Assembly (NCBI GenBank): GCA_963732415.1
Contig: CAVSZK010000021.1
Span: 62,001-126,000 of the forward strand
Length of the DNA: 64,000 bases
Reading direction: 5' to 3'
From: RPQJ01 sp963732415
GTDB taxonomy: Bacteria; Pseudomonadota; Gammaproteobacteria; Steroidobacterales; Steroidobacteraceae
The notes under the pieces are model-generated. The model was not told the origin of the DNA, ran no database searches, and worked only from the letters and a program-made list of their open reading frames with translations. The first letter of the stretch is position 1, and each line of letters begins with the position of its first letter. Of the stretch, positions 50,986 through 58,769 are shown one piece after another. The translations under genes and the position numbers were made by a program.

Positions 50986-52488
50986 ATGGCATCCACCCCA
51001 TACCAGCAGCTCGAGCAGGAGTTCCGCCGACTTCACGCGATTCGTGGGGCCGCGAGCCTGTTGCGCTGGGACGCTGCCGTGATGATGCCGCGCGGCAGCG
51101 CCGACGTGCGGGGCGAACAACTCGCCGCGCTCGACTCCGAGTGCCACGTGCTGCTGACCACGCCAAAGCTGTCGCGGCTCATCGAGCGGGCCCAGGCGAT
51201 GGAATCGCAGCTGGAAGAATGGCAGCTGGCGAATCTCCGCGAGATGCGCCGCGAGCGCGATCATGCAATCGCCACGCCGCTGTCACTGGTGACCCGGCTC
51301 GCTCGCGCGACCGCCATCGCCGAGGTCCGCTGGCTGGAAGCGAAGCAGGAGAGCAATTTCGCGCTGTTCGCGCCTCACCTTGAAGAGGTCGTTGCGCTCA
51401 CGCGAGACAAGGCCCAGGTCCTGTCGCAGGCGCTCGGCCTGGCGCCATATGACGCGCTGATCGACGAGTTCAGCCCGGGATTCGTGTGCGCCGAGATTGA
51501 CCAGTTGTTCAACGCGGTTTCACGCCGCCTGCCGCAAATGATCCGCGAGGCGATCGAACTTCAGGCCGCGCGTGCACCGCTGCCCGTGCTTGGCAAGGTG
51601 AGCGTCGCGAAGCAGCGGTCACTCGCGGTCGAGGTGATGCGCGCGCTCGGCTTTCCGTTCGACCGCGGTCGGCTGGATGAAAGCGACCACCCGTCCACCG
51701 AGGGTGTCTGGGGCGACCTGCGCGTGACCACGCGCTTCGACCTCAAGGATCCGTTCGCCGGGCTGATGGGCGTGCTGCACGAGACCGGCCAGGCCATGTA
51801 CGACCTCGGCCTGCCCGTAGCTTGGCGCGACCAGCCGGTCGGGCGGGATCGCGGCATGGCACTTGAAGAGAGCCAGTCGCTGCTGCTCGAGGTATTCATC
51901 GGCCGAAGCCGGCCGTTCCTCGCCTGGCTGCGGCCACTGCTCGAGAAGCACTACGGTGCGACCGGACCCGAGTGGGAAGTCGAGAACCTGTACCAGACGC
52001 TGATCCGCGTGCGGCGAGGGGCGATCCGCTCGGAAGCGGACGAACTGACGTATCCGGTGCACATCATGCTGCGTTACGAACTGGAAAAGCGCATCTTCGA
52101 TGGCAGCCTGCCGGTACGCGACCTTCCCGAGGCATGGCGCGACGGATTCGAGAAGCGGCTGGGGCTGCGGCCCGCGAACGACGCCGAGGGCTGCCTGCAG
52201 GATGTGCACTGGGCTATCGGGTCGTTTGGCTTCGTACCGTCCTACGTGCTCGGCGGGCTCATTGCCGCTCAGTTGTACGAGACACTGCGTCGTGACCATG
52301 CCGACCTCGACCGCGAGATCGAGGCCGGCCGCTTCGGCGCGCTGTTCGACTGGCTGCGCGCGAACGTGCACGGCGTGGGCGCAAGCCTGAGCGCTCAGCA
52401 ACTGATCAGGAACGCTACCGGCAGGCCGCTCACCGCGGCGCCCTGGCTGCGTCACGCGGAGGCAAAGTACCTCGAAGGGATCGGCTGA
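50986..52488 (+). CDS. M32-family carboxypeptidase homologue with altered catalytic motifs
   Basis: The 500-residue protein is collinear with M32 metallocarboxypeptidases (Taq/Pfu type). Conserved: DLRVT (DxRxT motif), 'AIRSEADE' and 'GCLQDVHW' near the end. Altered: the zinc motif is HETGQ (265-269) instead of HExxH; HPF is HPS (235-237); HESQ is EESQ (294-297). The spacing from His265 to Glu295 equals that of the zinc ligands His269 and Glu299 of the Pyrococcus enzyme, so only the second His is lost. Normal enzymes remove C-terminal amino acids. This one may be inactive or use different chemistry. ttcA follows 3 bases later. Confidence 0.88.
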   Translation: MASTPYQQLEQEFRRLHAIRGAASLLRWDAAVMMPRGSADVRGEQLAALDSECHVLLTTPKLSRLIERAQAMESQLEEWQLANLREMRRERDHAIATPLSLVTRLARATAIAEVRWLEAKQESNFALFAPHLEEVVALTRDKAQVLSQALGLAPYDALIDEFSPGFVCAEIDQLFNAVSRRLPQMIREAIELQAARAPLPVLGKVSVAKQRSLAVEVMRALGFPFDRGRLDESDHPSTEGVWGDLRVTTRFDLKDPFAGLMGVLHETGQAMYDLGLPVAWRDQPVGRDRGMALEESQSLLLEVFIGRSRPFLAWLRPLLEKHYGATGPEWEVENLYQTLIRVRRGAIRSEADELTYPVHIMLRYELEKRIFDGSLPVRDLPEAWRDGFEKRLGLRPANDAEGCLQDVHWAIGSFGFVPSYVLGGLIAAQLYETLRRDHADLDREIEAGRFGALFDWLRANVHGVGASLSAQQLIRNATGRPLTAAPWLRHAEAKYLEGIG

Positions 52489-52491
52489 CCC

Positions 52492-53343
52492 ATGTCCGCA
52501 GTCCTCGAGCGAACTTCCAACAATTTCCGGCGACTGCAGGCCAGGCTGCGCGGGCAGGTCGGCAAGGCGATCGACGACTACTCGATGATCAGCGAGGGCG
52601 ACCGGGTGATGGTCTGCCTGTCCGGCGGAAAGGATTCCTACACGCTGCTCGATGTGCTGCTCTCACTCCAGCGCAAGGCGCCGGTGCGTTTCGAACTGGT
52701 TGCCGTCAACCTGGACCAGAAGCAGCCGGGTTTTCCGGCCCAGGTGCTGCCCGACTACCTGGGCGCTCTCGGCGTCCCGTTCGAGATCCTCGAGCAGGAT
52801 ACCTACAGCGTGGTCAGGCGCGTGATACCGGAAGGCAGGACCATGTGCGGCCTGTGCTCGCGCCTGAGGCGCGGGCGCCTCTATCGCTACGCGGCGGAAA
52901 ACGGCATCACGAAGATCGCGCTCGGGCACCATCGGGACGACATCGTCGAGACGATGTTCCTGAACATGTTCTTCGGCGGCAAGCTGAAGGGAATGCCGCC
53001 GAAGCTGCTCTCGGAAGACGGCCGGCACATCGTGATCCGGCCGCTGGCGTACGTTCCTGAGCGCGAGATCGAACGCTACGCGAACGCACGCCGTTTCCCG
53101 ATCATCCCCTGCAAGCTGTGCGGCTCGCAGGAAAGCCTGCAGCGCGTGGCGGTGAAGCGGATGCTGGCGGAATGGGAGGGCGAGTTCCCCGGCCGGACGG
53201 AGACCATCTTCTCGGCGATGCGGGACGTTGCGTCGTCGCACCTCGCGGACCCGGCGCTGTTCGACTTTGCCGGCCTCGACGCGCGACGAGCGGCCGGTGC
53301 CACTGCGGCTGATACCGACGTGGAGCCCTGGGAAGAGGGCTAG
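52492..53343 (+). CDS. ttcA: tRNA 2-thiocytidine(32) biosynthesis protein TtcA
   Basis: The 283-residue PP-loop ATPase has SGGKDS at 44-49, two CxxC motifs (MCGLCSRLRRG about 117-127 and PCKLCGSQ about 205-212) that bind the iron-sulfur cluster, and 'ALGHHRDDIVETMFLNMF'. It thiolates cytidine-32 of tRNAs. Length, motifs and start agree with E. coli TtcA (311). It sits 3 bases after the M32 gene, so both probably share a transcript. The last 30 residues are Ala/Asp-rich and variable. Confidence 0.96.
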   Translation: MSAVLERTSNNFRRLQARLRGQVGKAIDDYSMISEGDRVMVCLSGGKDSYTLLDVLLSLQRKAPVRFELVAVNLDQKQPGFPAQVLPDYLGALGVPFEILEQDTYSVVRRVIPEGRTMCGLCSRLRRGRLYRYAAENGITKIALGHHRDDIVETMFLNMFFGGKLKGMPPKLLSEDGRHIVIRPLAYVPEREIERYANARRFPIIPCKLCGSQESLQRVAVKRMLAEWEGEFPGRTETIFSAMRDVASSHLADPALFDFAGLDARRAAGATAADTDVEPWEEG

Positions 53344-53368
53344 GTCGTCGGTCATTCAACAGCCGCCA

Positions 53369-53481
53369 ACGCGTCCGTCAGGAACACGTCCCGGCGGGAC
53401 GCCGTAAATCCATCCCTGGAGGCTCGCGCGCGGCGTCCGTGCCGCGCGACGCCCGCCAGGACGTGCACCGGACGGACGCGT
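53369..53481. repeat. Structured intergenic repeat element
   Basis: An outer perfect inverted repeat ACGCGTCCGT (53369-53378) and ACGGACGCGT (53472-53481) encloses GTCCCGGCGGGAC, a central CCATCCCTGGAGGCTC and an inner hairpin CGCGCGGC-GTCCGT-GCCGCGCG (53427-53448). The gene-free gap is 53344-53567. The layout resembles large dispersed intergenic repeats seen in several gammaproteobacterial genomes; the name is not known to me. Confidence 0.5.
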
Positions 53482-53567
53482 CCCGAGTCTCACCCGACAG
53501 GTCGATCGCAAGCGGGGCGCAGTGCCCGTCCGCATGCCTGCCGGGTGCAGAACCTGGCCGCTGCGAA

Positions 53568-55022
53568 TCAGCCCTTCGCAGTCTCCCGCGCGCGGCTGTG
53601 CCAGTACCCGTAGCCGAAGTAGACCGCCGCGCCGACCAGCGACCAGATCAGCAGCCGGATCCACGTGTCGCGAGGCAGGAACCACGTTAGCGCCAGGCAG
53701 ATGATCACGCCCGCCGTGCAGGTGAACGACGCCATCGGTACCCGGAAAGACCGTGGTGCGTCCGGCATTGTCCGGCGCAACACCAGCACTCCGATGCAGA
53801 TCGCGGTGAACGCGAGCAGGATTCCGATGGACACCAGTTCGCCGAGCACGTCGATCGGGAACACACCGGCGAAAAACGCCGCGAGCACGCCCGTGATGAT
53901 GGTGGCCATCGACGGCGTGTGGTACTTCGGGTGCACCTTCTGCATCTGCGGCGGCAGCAGCCCGTCGCGCGCCATCGCCATGAAGATGCGCGGCTGGCCG
54001 AGGATGGACATCAGGATCACCGAGGTCATGCCGATGATCGCTCCGATCTTGACCGGCAGACCAAGCCACTTCAGGGCCGGGTGCGCATCGAGTGCCACCG
54101 CGACGGGCGCCGCGACGTCGAGCTGCCGGTAATCGACCATTCCCGTCATGACCGCGCCCATGGCGATGTACAGCACGGTCGATATCAGCAGCGCCCCGAT
54201 GATGCCTGTCGGCACGTCCTTCTGCGGGTTGCGTGCCTCCTGCGCCGTAGTGGCTGCCGTGTCGAATCCGATGTAGGCGAAGTAGATGATCGCCGCACCC
54301 TGCATCACGCCGCTGAGACCGAAGTGGCCAAACGTGCCGTTGTTTGCCGGCAGGTAGGGGTGCCACAGCGAGGTATCGACGAACGATACGCCGACGACGA
54401 TGAACAGCACGATGATCGCGACCTTGATGACGACCATTACGTTGTTCAGGCTCGCCGACTGGCGGATGCCGATATAGCAGAGCCAGGTGAGCGCTGCGAC
54501 GATAAGCACGGCCGGCAGGTTGACGATTGCGCCGGTGGCGACCAGCGTGTGCTCCGCGCTCTTGCCGACCGGGGCGTTCACCAGCGCCGGGGGCAGGTGC
54601 AGCCCGAATTCCTCCAGCAGGTTGATCACATAGCCCGACCAGCCGACCGCCACTGTGGCTGCCGACATCATGTATTCGAGCGCGAGGTTCCAGCCGACGA
54701 ACCACGCGACGCCTTCGCCGAGCGTGGCGTACGTATAGCTGTAGGCGCTGCCCGCCACCGGGATCAGTGAGGCGAGTTCCGCGTAGCAGATGGCCGCCAG
54801 TCCGCAACCGACCGCTGCGACCAGGAATGCGAGGGTAACGGCCGGCCCGGTGTGGTTCGCGGCTACCGTGCCCGAGAGCACGAAAACGCCGCTGCCGATC
54901 ATCGAGCCGAGACCGATCGCTATCAGTGTCCGGGCGGTCAACACGCGGGCCAGGCGGGGGCCTTCCTCGACTTCCTGCATGATCCGGGCGACCGGCTTGC
55001 GGGCCGCGAGTTGTTTGAGCAC
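53568..55022 (-). CDS. Amino-acid permease, APC superfamily (cationic amino-acid transporter type)
   Basis: The GTG start is preceded by AGGGGGG. The 484-residue protein has a cytoplasmic N-terminus, then about 12-13 membrane helices from residue 31. TM1 carries 'IGLGSMIGSGVFVLSGTVAA', the APC substrate site, and a later block 'GFDTAATTAQEARNPQKDVP' is the APC consensus of the YhdG/CAT subfamily. It imports an amino acid with protons. No amino-acid gene is adjacent, so the substrate is not assigned. It is divergent from the phosphatase/ARH gene. Confidence 0.9.
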   Translation of the reverse strand: MLKQLAARKPVARIMQEVEEGPRLARVLTARTLIAIGLGSMIGSGVFVLSGTVAANHTGPAVTLAFLVAAVGCGLAAICYAELASLIPVAGSAYSYTYATLGEGVAWFVGWNLALEYMMSAATVAVGWSGYVINLLEEFGLHLPPALVNAPVGKSAEHTLVATGAIVNLPAVLIVAALTWLCYIGIRQSASLNNVMVVIKVAIIVLFIVVGVSFVDTSLWHPYLPANNGTFGHFGLSGVMQGAAIIYFAYIGFDTAATTAQEARNPQKDVPTGIIGALLISTVLYIAMGAVMTGMVDYRQLDVAAPVAVALDAHPALKWLGLPVKIGAIIGMTSVILMSILGQPRIFMAMARDGLLPPQMQKVHPKYHTPSMATIITGVLAAFFAGVFPIDVLGELVSIGILLAFTAICIGVLVLRRTMPDAPRSFRVPMASFTCTAGVIICLALTWFLPRDTWIRLLIWSLVGAAVYFGYGYWHSRARETAKG

Positions 55023-55116
55023 CTTGAATACCCCCCTTGATCGCCTTTTGCGGCAAGTCTCTCACAGCAACGCGACCGTCGGCAGCCTTCGTTTCCTCTG
55101 CCGTATCATTCGCCCC

Positions 55117-56597
55117 ATGACTGGACGTGTCGATGAACCTGGCGACCGTAAACCGGAGCTGCCGATCCCGGCGACCTACTGGATAGCTCCAGGCAGGGTA
55201 CTGGTAGGGGAGTTCCCGGGATCCTCGTCGAGTGCGTCGGCGATGGACCGTCTGCGTCGATTCATGGACGCCGGCGTGACCTGCTTCGTCGACCTCACAG
55301 AGCCGGGCGAACTCAAGTCCTACGAACCACTGCTGCCGATGCAGTCGGCAAACGGACGCAGGATCGAGTACCTGCGCGAGCCTATCCCCGACCATGGTGT
55401 TCCACCGAACCGCGAGGCAATGAGGCAGATCCTCGCCACCATCGAGGGTGCACTGGAGGCCGGGCACGTCGTGTACATTCACTGCCGCGCCGGCCTTGGG
55501 CGAAGCGCGACGGTGGCTGGCTGCTGGCTTGCCGATCACGGCGATCTCACGACCGAGCCGCTCGACCAGTTGCAGCGTTGCTGGCAGCAATCGTCCAGGT
55601 CGTTGCTGTGGGACATCATCCCGGAGACGCCGGAGCAGACATCGTTCGTTCAGGAGTGGCGCGCGCACCGATCCGGCGTCTGGCGCAATAGAACCGGCGT
55701 GCTCGACATGGCCGATCGCGTGCGTGGCGCGCTGCTCGGCCTCGCTGCAGGCGACGCAGCCGGTTTCGCCCTCGCGTCCGGCCGCCCGACCGACGGCCAG
55801 TGGACACAGCACACCGGACTCGCGCTCTGCCTGGCAGAAAGCCTGCTCGAGCGCCGCGGATCGGACCTGCGCGACCAGATCGAGCGCTACCTGAGCTGGC
55901 AGCGCGACGGGCACCTCTCGGCGACAGGTCTGCGGTCTACGCCTACACCCGATGTTGCGAAGGCGCTCGCAAACTACAAGTGGCGAGGCCAGCGAATGGC
56001 TGGCCGGCACGACCCGCGTGACCGAAGTACGGCGAGCCTGCCGCGTGTACTCGCTGCGGTTACCTATGCCGCAGCAGATCCGGCCGAGGCGGTCCGGCTG
56101 GCAGGCGAATGCTCGAGGACCACCCATCAGTCGCCGTTCGTGGTCGATGCCTGCCGGTTCTTCGGTGCCATGTTCATGGTGCGCTGCACGGCGCCGCGTT
56201 GAGGAATTCTGCAGGGGACTTTACGAGCCGGTCACCGGGCTGTGGTCCGCAAGGCCGTTGAAACCTTCAGTGGCCGCGGTGTTCGGGCGACCGGCAGGCG
56301 ACGTCCGGCGCCCTCACGGCGAGTGCCGGACCGGCCGACGCGGTGCAGGCGGTGGCGCGGATCCGGTCGGCCTTGTCGGGCGACTTCGAGGGAAGCGTGC
56401 GCAATGCGTGTGACGGCGCGTTCGAGCCGGCGCTGGAGGCGTCGCTTGCCGGAGCGCTGGCCGGTGCCGTGTTCGGCGCAGGCTCCATTCCGGCCGGGCA
56501 GGTGTCGCGGCTCGCGAGGCTCGACCTGCTCGAGTCGTTCGCATCGCGCCTTGCGCAGGCGGCCGCTGCACCGAAAGTCGCCGGGAGCCGGACGTGA
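55117..56597 (+). pseudogene. Phosphatase-ADP-ribosylglycohydrolase fusion, broken by frameshifts
   Basis: An open stretch from the ATG at 55117 to a stop at 56200-56202 encodes a dual-specificity/tyrosine phosphatase domain (about residues 20-170, active site HCRAGLGRSA) and the first part of an ADP-ribosylglycohydrolase (ARH) domain (from ~'MADRVRGALLGLAAGDAAGF'). The ARH homology then continues in other frames: 'HGALHGA' near 56173-56195, 'VEEFCRGLYEPVTGLW' near 56200-56250, and 'ADAVQAVARIRSALSG' to 'SLAGALAGAVFGAGSIPAG' from about 56335 to a stop at 56597. That last stop overlaps the GTG of the next gene, as an intact gene would. ARH metal motifs are also lost (TQHT for TDDT). Sequencing error is possible. 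Confidence 0.7.
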
Positions 56598-57673
56598 CGG
56601 CAAGACAGGGCAGTGCGAAGCCGGCGACCGGCACCAGCAGGGGCGCCACGATGGCGCGACGCGAACCCGCCTGGACCCGCCTGGACGACGAAGCGCTGCT
56701 CGACAAGCGCTTCTGCGACCTGAGGCTCAAGCTCTCGGGAACCTGGCTTCAAGACGGGATTCGCCGCCTTTACGTTGAACTCGAGGCCAAGGGCATCGCC
56801 TTCCGCCCGCATTTCTGGTTGTCGGAGGAGTGGTTCTCGCCGGACGGAGTGCCCGGGGTGGCGATCCCGTTCTACCTCGTGCACCCGCGCCTGATGCGGC
56901 TCGAGCGTCGCTTCATGCACCAGGTTGAGGGTGGAAACGACAAGTGGTTGATGCGCATCCTGCGCCACGAAGCGGGCCACGCGATCGATACCGCCTACGG
57001 GCTGCGCAGGCGCAAGGCGTGGCGGGAGACATTCGGCAAGGCGTCGAGGCGCTATCCGAACCGTTACTTCCCGCGACCGGCCAGCCGGAATTTCGTGCTT
57101 CACCTCGGTCACTGGTATGCACAGAGCCACCCGACCGAGGACTTCGCCGAGACCTTCGCGGTCTGGCTGCCGAGGCGTGCTCGCTGGCGCAGCCGGTACA
57201 AGGGCTGGCCGGCGCTCGCCAAGCTCGAGTTCGTGGACGAGACGATGCGAGCGCTCGAAGGACGCCGCGCCGTGCGCCTGGGCCGCGACACCATCGAGCC
57301 CCTCGCGGAGAACCAGCGCACGCTGCGCGAGCATTACCGTAGCAAGCAGGCGCGGTACGAAGTTGACACCACGCGCTCCTACGACCAGCGGCTCCGCAAG
57401 GTGTTTGCCTCTACGAACGAGAAACCGGACGGCGTGTCCGCCAGTCGCTTCCTGAGGGAAATCAAGCCGCGGCTGAGGCGCCAGCTGGTGAGCAGCGCCC
57501 GCATGCATCCATACATGGTGAACCACGTGCTGCGCACCGCGACGCTGCGCGCGCGGCTGCTCGACCTGAGGTTGAAAGGCGGCCGCGCCGACGCGAGACG
57601 TGACTCGCTGGACATGCTCGAGCGCATCATGCTGGAAATGCTGCTGCGGGACCGGGAGAATTTCGCCTTATGA
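56594..57673 (+). CDS. Putative zinc-binding metallopeptidase
   Basis: GTG start overlapping the stop of the ARH reading frame (GTGA). The 359-residue protein has a zinc motif HEAGH at 125-129 and, 53 residues on, 'SHPTEDFAETFAVWLPRRA' with EDFAE at 182-186, the pattern of the 'putative zinc-binding metallopeptidase' family. The C-terminal half (about 200-359) is basic and helical ('SRFLREIKPRLRRQLVSS', 'DSLDMLERIMLEMLLRDR'). Its stop overlaps the next gene by 4 bases. Pairing with an ATP-grasp enzyme suggests peptide or protein processing coupled to ligation; function not proven. Confidence 0.8.
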   Translation: MTARQGSAKPATGTSRGATMARREPAWTRLDDEALLDKRFCDLRLKLSGTWLQDGIRRLYVELEAKGIAFRPHFWLSEEWFSPDGVPGVAIPFYLVHPRLMRLERRFMHQVEGGNDKWLMRILRHEAGHAIDTAYGLRRRKAWRETFGKASRRYPNRYFPRPASRNFVLHLGHWYAQSHPTEDFAETFAVWLPRRARWRSRYKGWPALAKLEFVDETMRALEGRRAVRLGRDTIEPLAENQRTLREHYRSKQARYEVDTTRSYDQRLRKVFASTNEKPDGVSASRFLREIKPRLRRQLVSSARMHPYMVNHVLRTATLRARLLDLRLKGGRADARRDSLDMLERIMLEMLLRDRENFAL

Positions 57674-58698
57674 AGCGCCTACGCGTGCTGCTGCTGGTAC
57701 ACGAAACGCTGGTCCCGCCCGAGGACTCGAGCGGATTCACCGAGCAGCAGATTGACGACTGGCGGACCGAGTACGACGTGATGTCGTCGCTGCGCGCCAT
57801 GGGTCACGAAGTCCAGGTGCTGGGGATGGGCGACAACCTGGCCGACCTGCGCAACGCCATCGCGGACTGGAAGCCGGACATCACGTTCAACCTGCTCGAG
57901 GAGTTCCAGGGGATCGTCACGCACGACCAGTACGTGGTGGCGTTCCTGGAGCTGATGAAGATGCCCTACACGGGCTGCAATCCGCGCGGGATGATGATTT
58001 CGCGCGACAAGGTTCTTTCGAAGCAGATCCTGTCCTACCACCGCATCCCGACGGCGCGCTACGCACTGCTGCCGCGCAACAGGCGTTATCGGGAGCCGCG
58101 GCGCCTCGCTTTTCCGCTGTTCGTGAAGTCGGCGACCGAGGATGCATCGCTCGGCATCGCGCAGGCGTCGATCGTGTACGACGCCCAGAAGCTCCGCGAG
58201 CGGGTCGAATTCATCCACGAGCAGACCCGGTCCGACGCGCTGGTCGAGGAGTACATCGAGGGCAGGGAGATCTACGTGGGCGTGCTCGGCAACGATCGGC
58301 TGACGACTTTTCCGCTGTGGGAGCTGAACTTCGGCACGCTGCCCGGCGTGATGGCTGGTATCGCGACGCGCAAGGTGAAGTGGGACCGGAAATACCAGTT
58401 GAAGCACGGAATCGACACCGGTCCTGCGCGGGACCTTCCCCCAGGGACCGAACAGCGCGTCGCGCGGCTCGTGCGTCGAATTTACCGCGCGCTGTGCCTG
58501 AGCGGCTATGCGCGCATCGACCTGCGGATGAAACCCGATGGCAGCGTGTACGTGCTGGAGTCGAACGCCAACCCGAACCTCGCCCAGACCGAGGATTTTG
58601 CCACCTCCGCGCTGGCGGCAAGCGTGGGCTACGACGAACTGCTGGAGCGGATCATGAAGCTGGGTACCGGCTACGAGGCGGCCTGGCGGCAGGGGTAG
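57670..58698 (+). CDS. ATP-grasp ligase, D-alanine--D-alanine ligase-like
   Basis: ATG overlaps the peptidase stop (ATGA, 57670-57673). The 342-residue protein has the ATP-grasp layout: N-terminal 'LRVLLLVHETLVPPEDSSGF', a central domain with 'LFVKSATEDASLGIAQAS' (ATP lid) and 'VEEYIEGREIYVGVLG', and the C-terminal metal-binding 'VLESNANPNLAQTEDF' (DAla ligase analogue EVNTNPG). It should form an amide or peptide bond from a carboxylate and an amine with ATP. It is not the cell-wall Ddl because of the context and the divergent substrate regions. The product is unknown. Confidence 0.82.
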   Translation: MKRLRVLLLVHETLVPPEDSSGFTEQQIDDWRTEYDVMSSLRAMGHEVQVLGMGDNLADLRNAIADWKPDITFNLLEEFQGIVTHDQYVVAFLELMKMPYTGCNPRGMMISRDKVLSKQILSYHRIPTARYALLPRNRRYREPRRLAFPLFVKSATEDASLGIAQASIVYDAQKLRERVEFIHEQTRSDALVEEYIEGREIYVGVLGNDRLTTFPLWELNFGTLPGVMAGIATRKVKWDRKYQLKHGIDTGPARDLPPGTEQRVARLVRRIYRALCLSGYARIDLRMKPDGSVYVLESNANPNLAQTEDFATSALAASVGYDELLERIMKLGTGYEAAWRQG

Positions 58699-58769
58699 CT
58701 TCGCCCATTGCTTATCGCGCCAGCCAGCCGCTAGGCTGCGCCCCATCAAATCAGCCCGGGTGTTCGTTC

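Noticed and set aside
53356..56127. 923-codon reverse open frame through the permease and phosphatase genes
   Set aside because: It spans several real genes in other frames and joins unrelated segments; the permease reads in another frame with 12 membrane helices.
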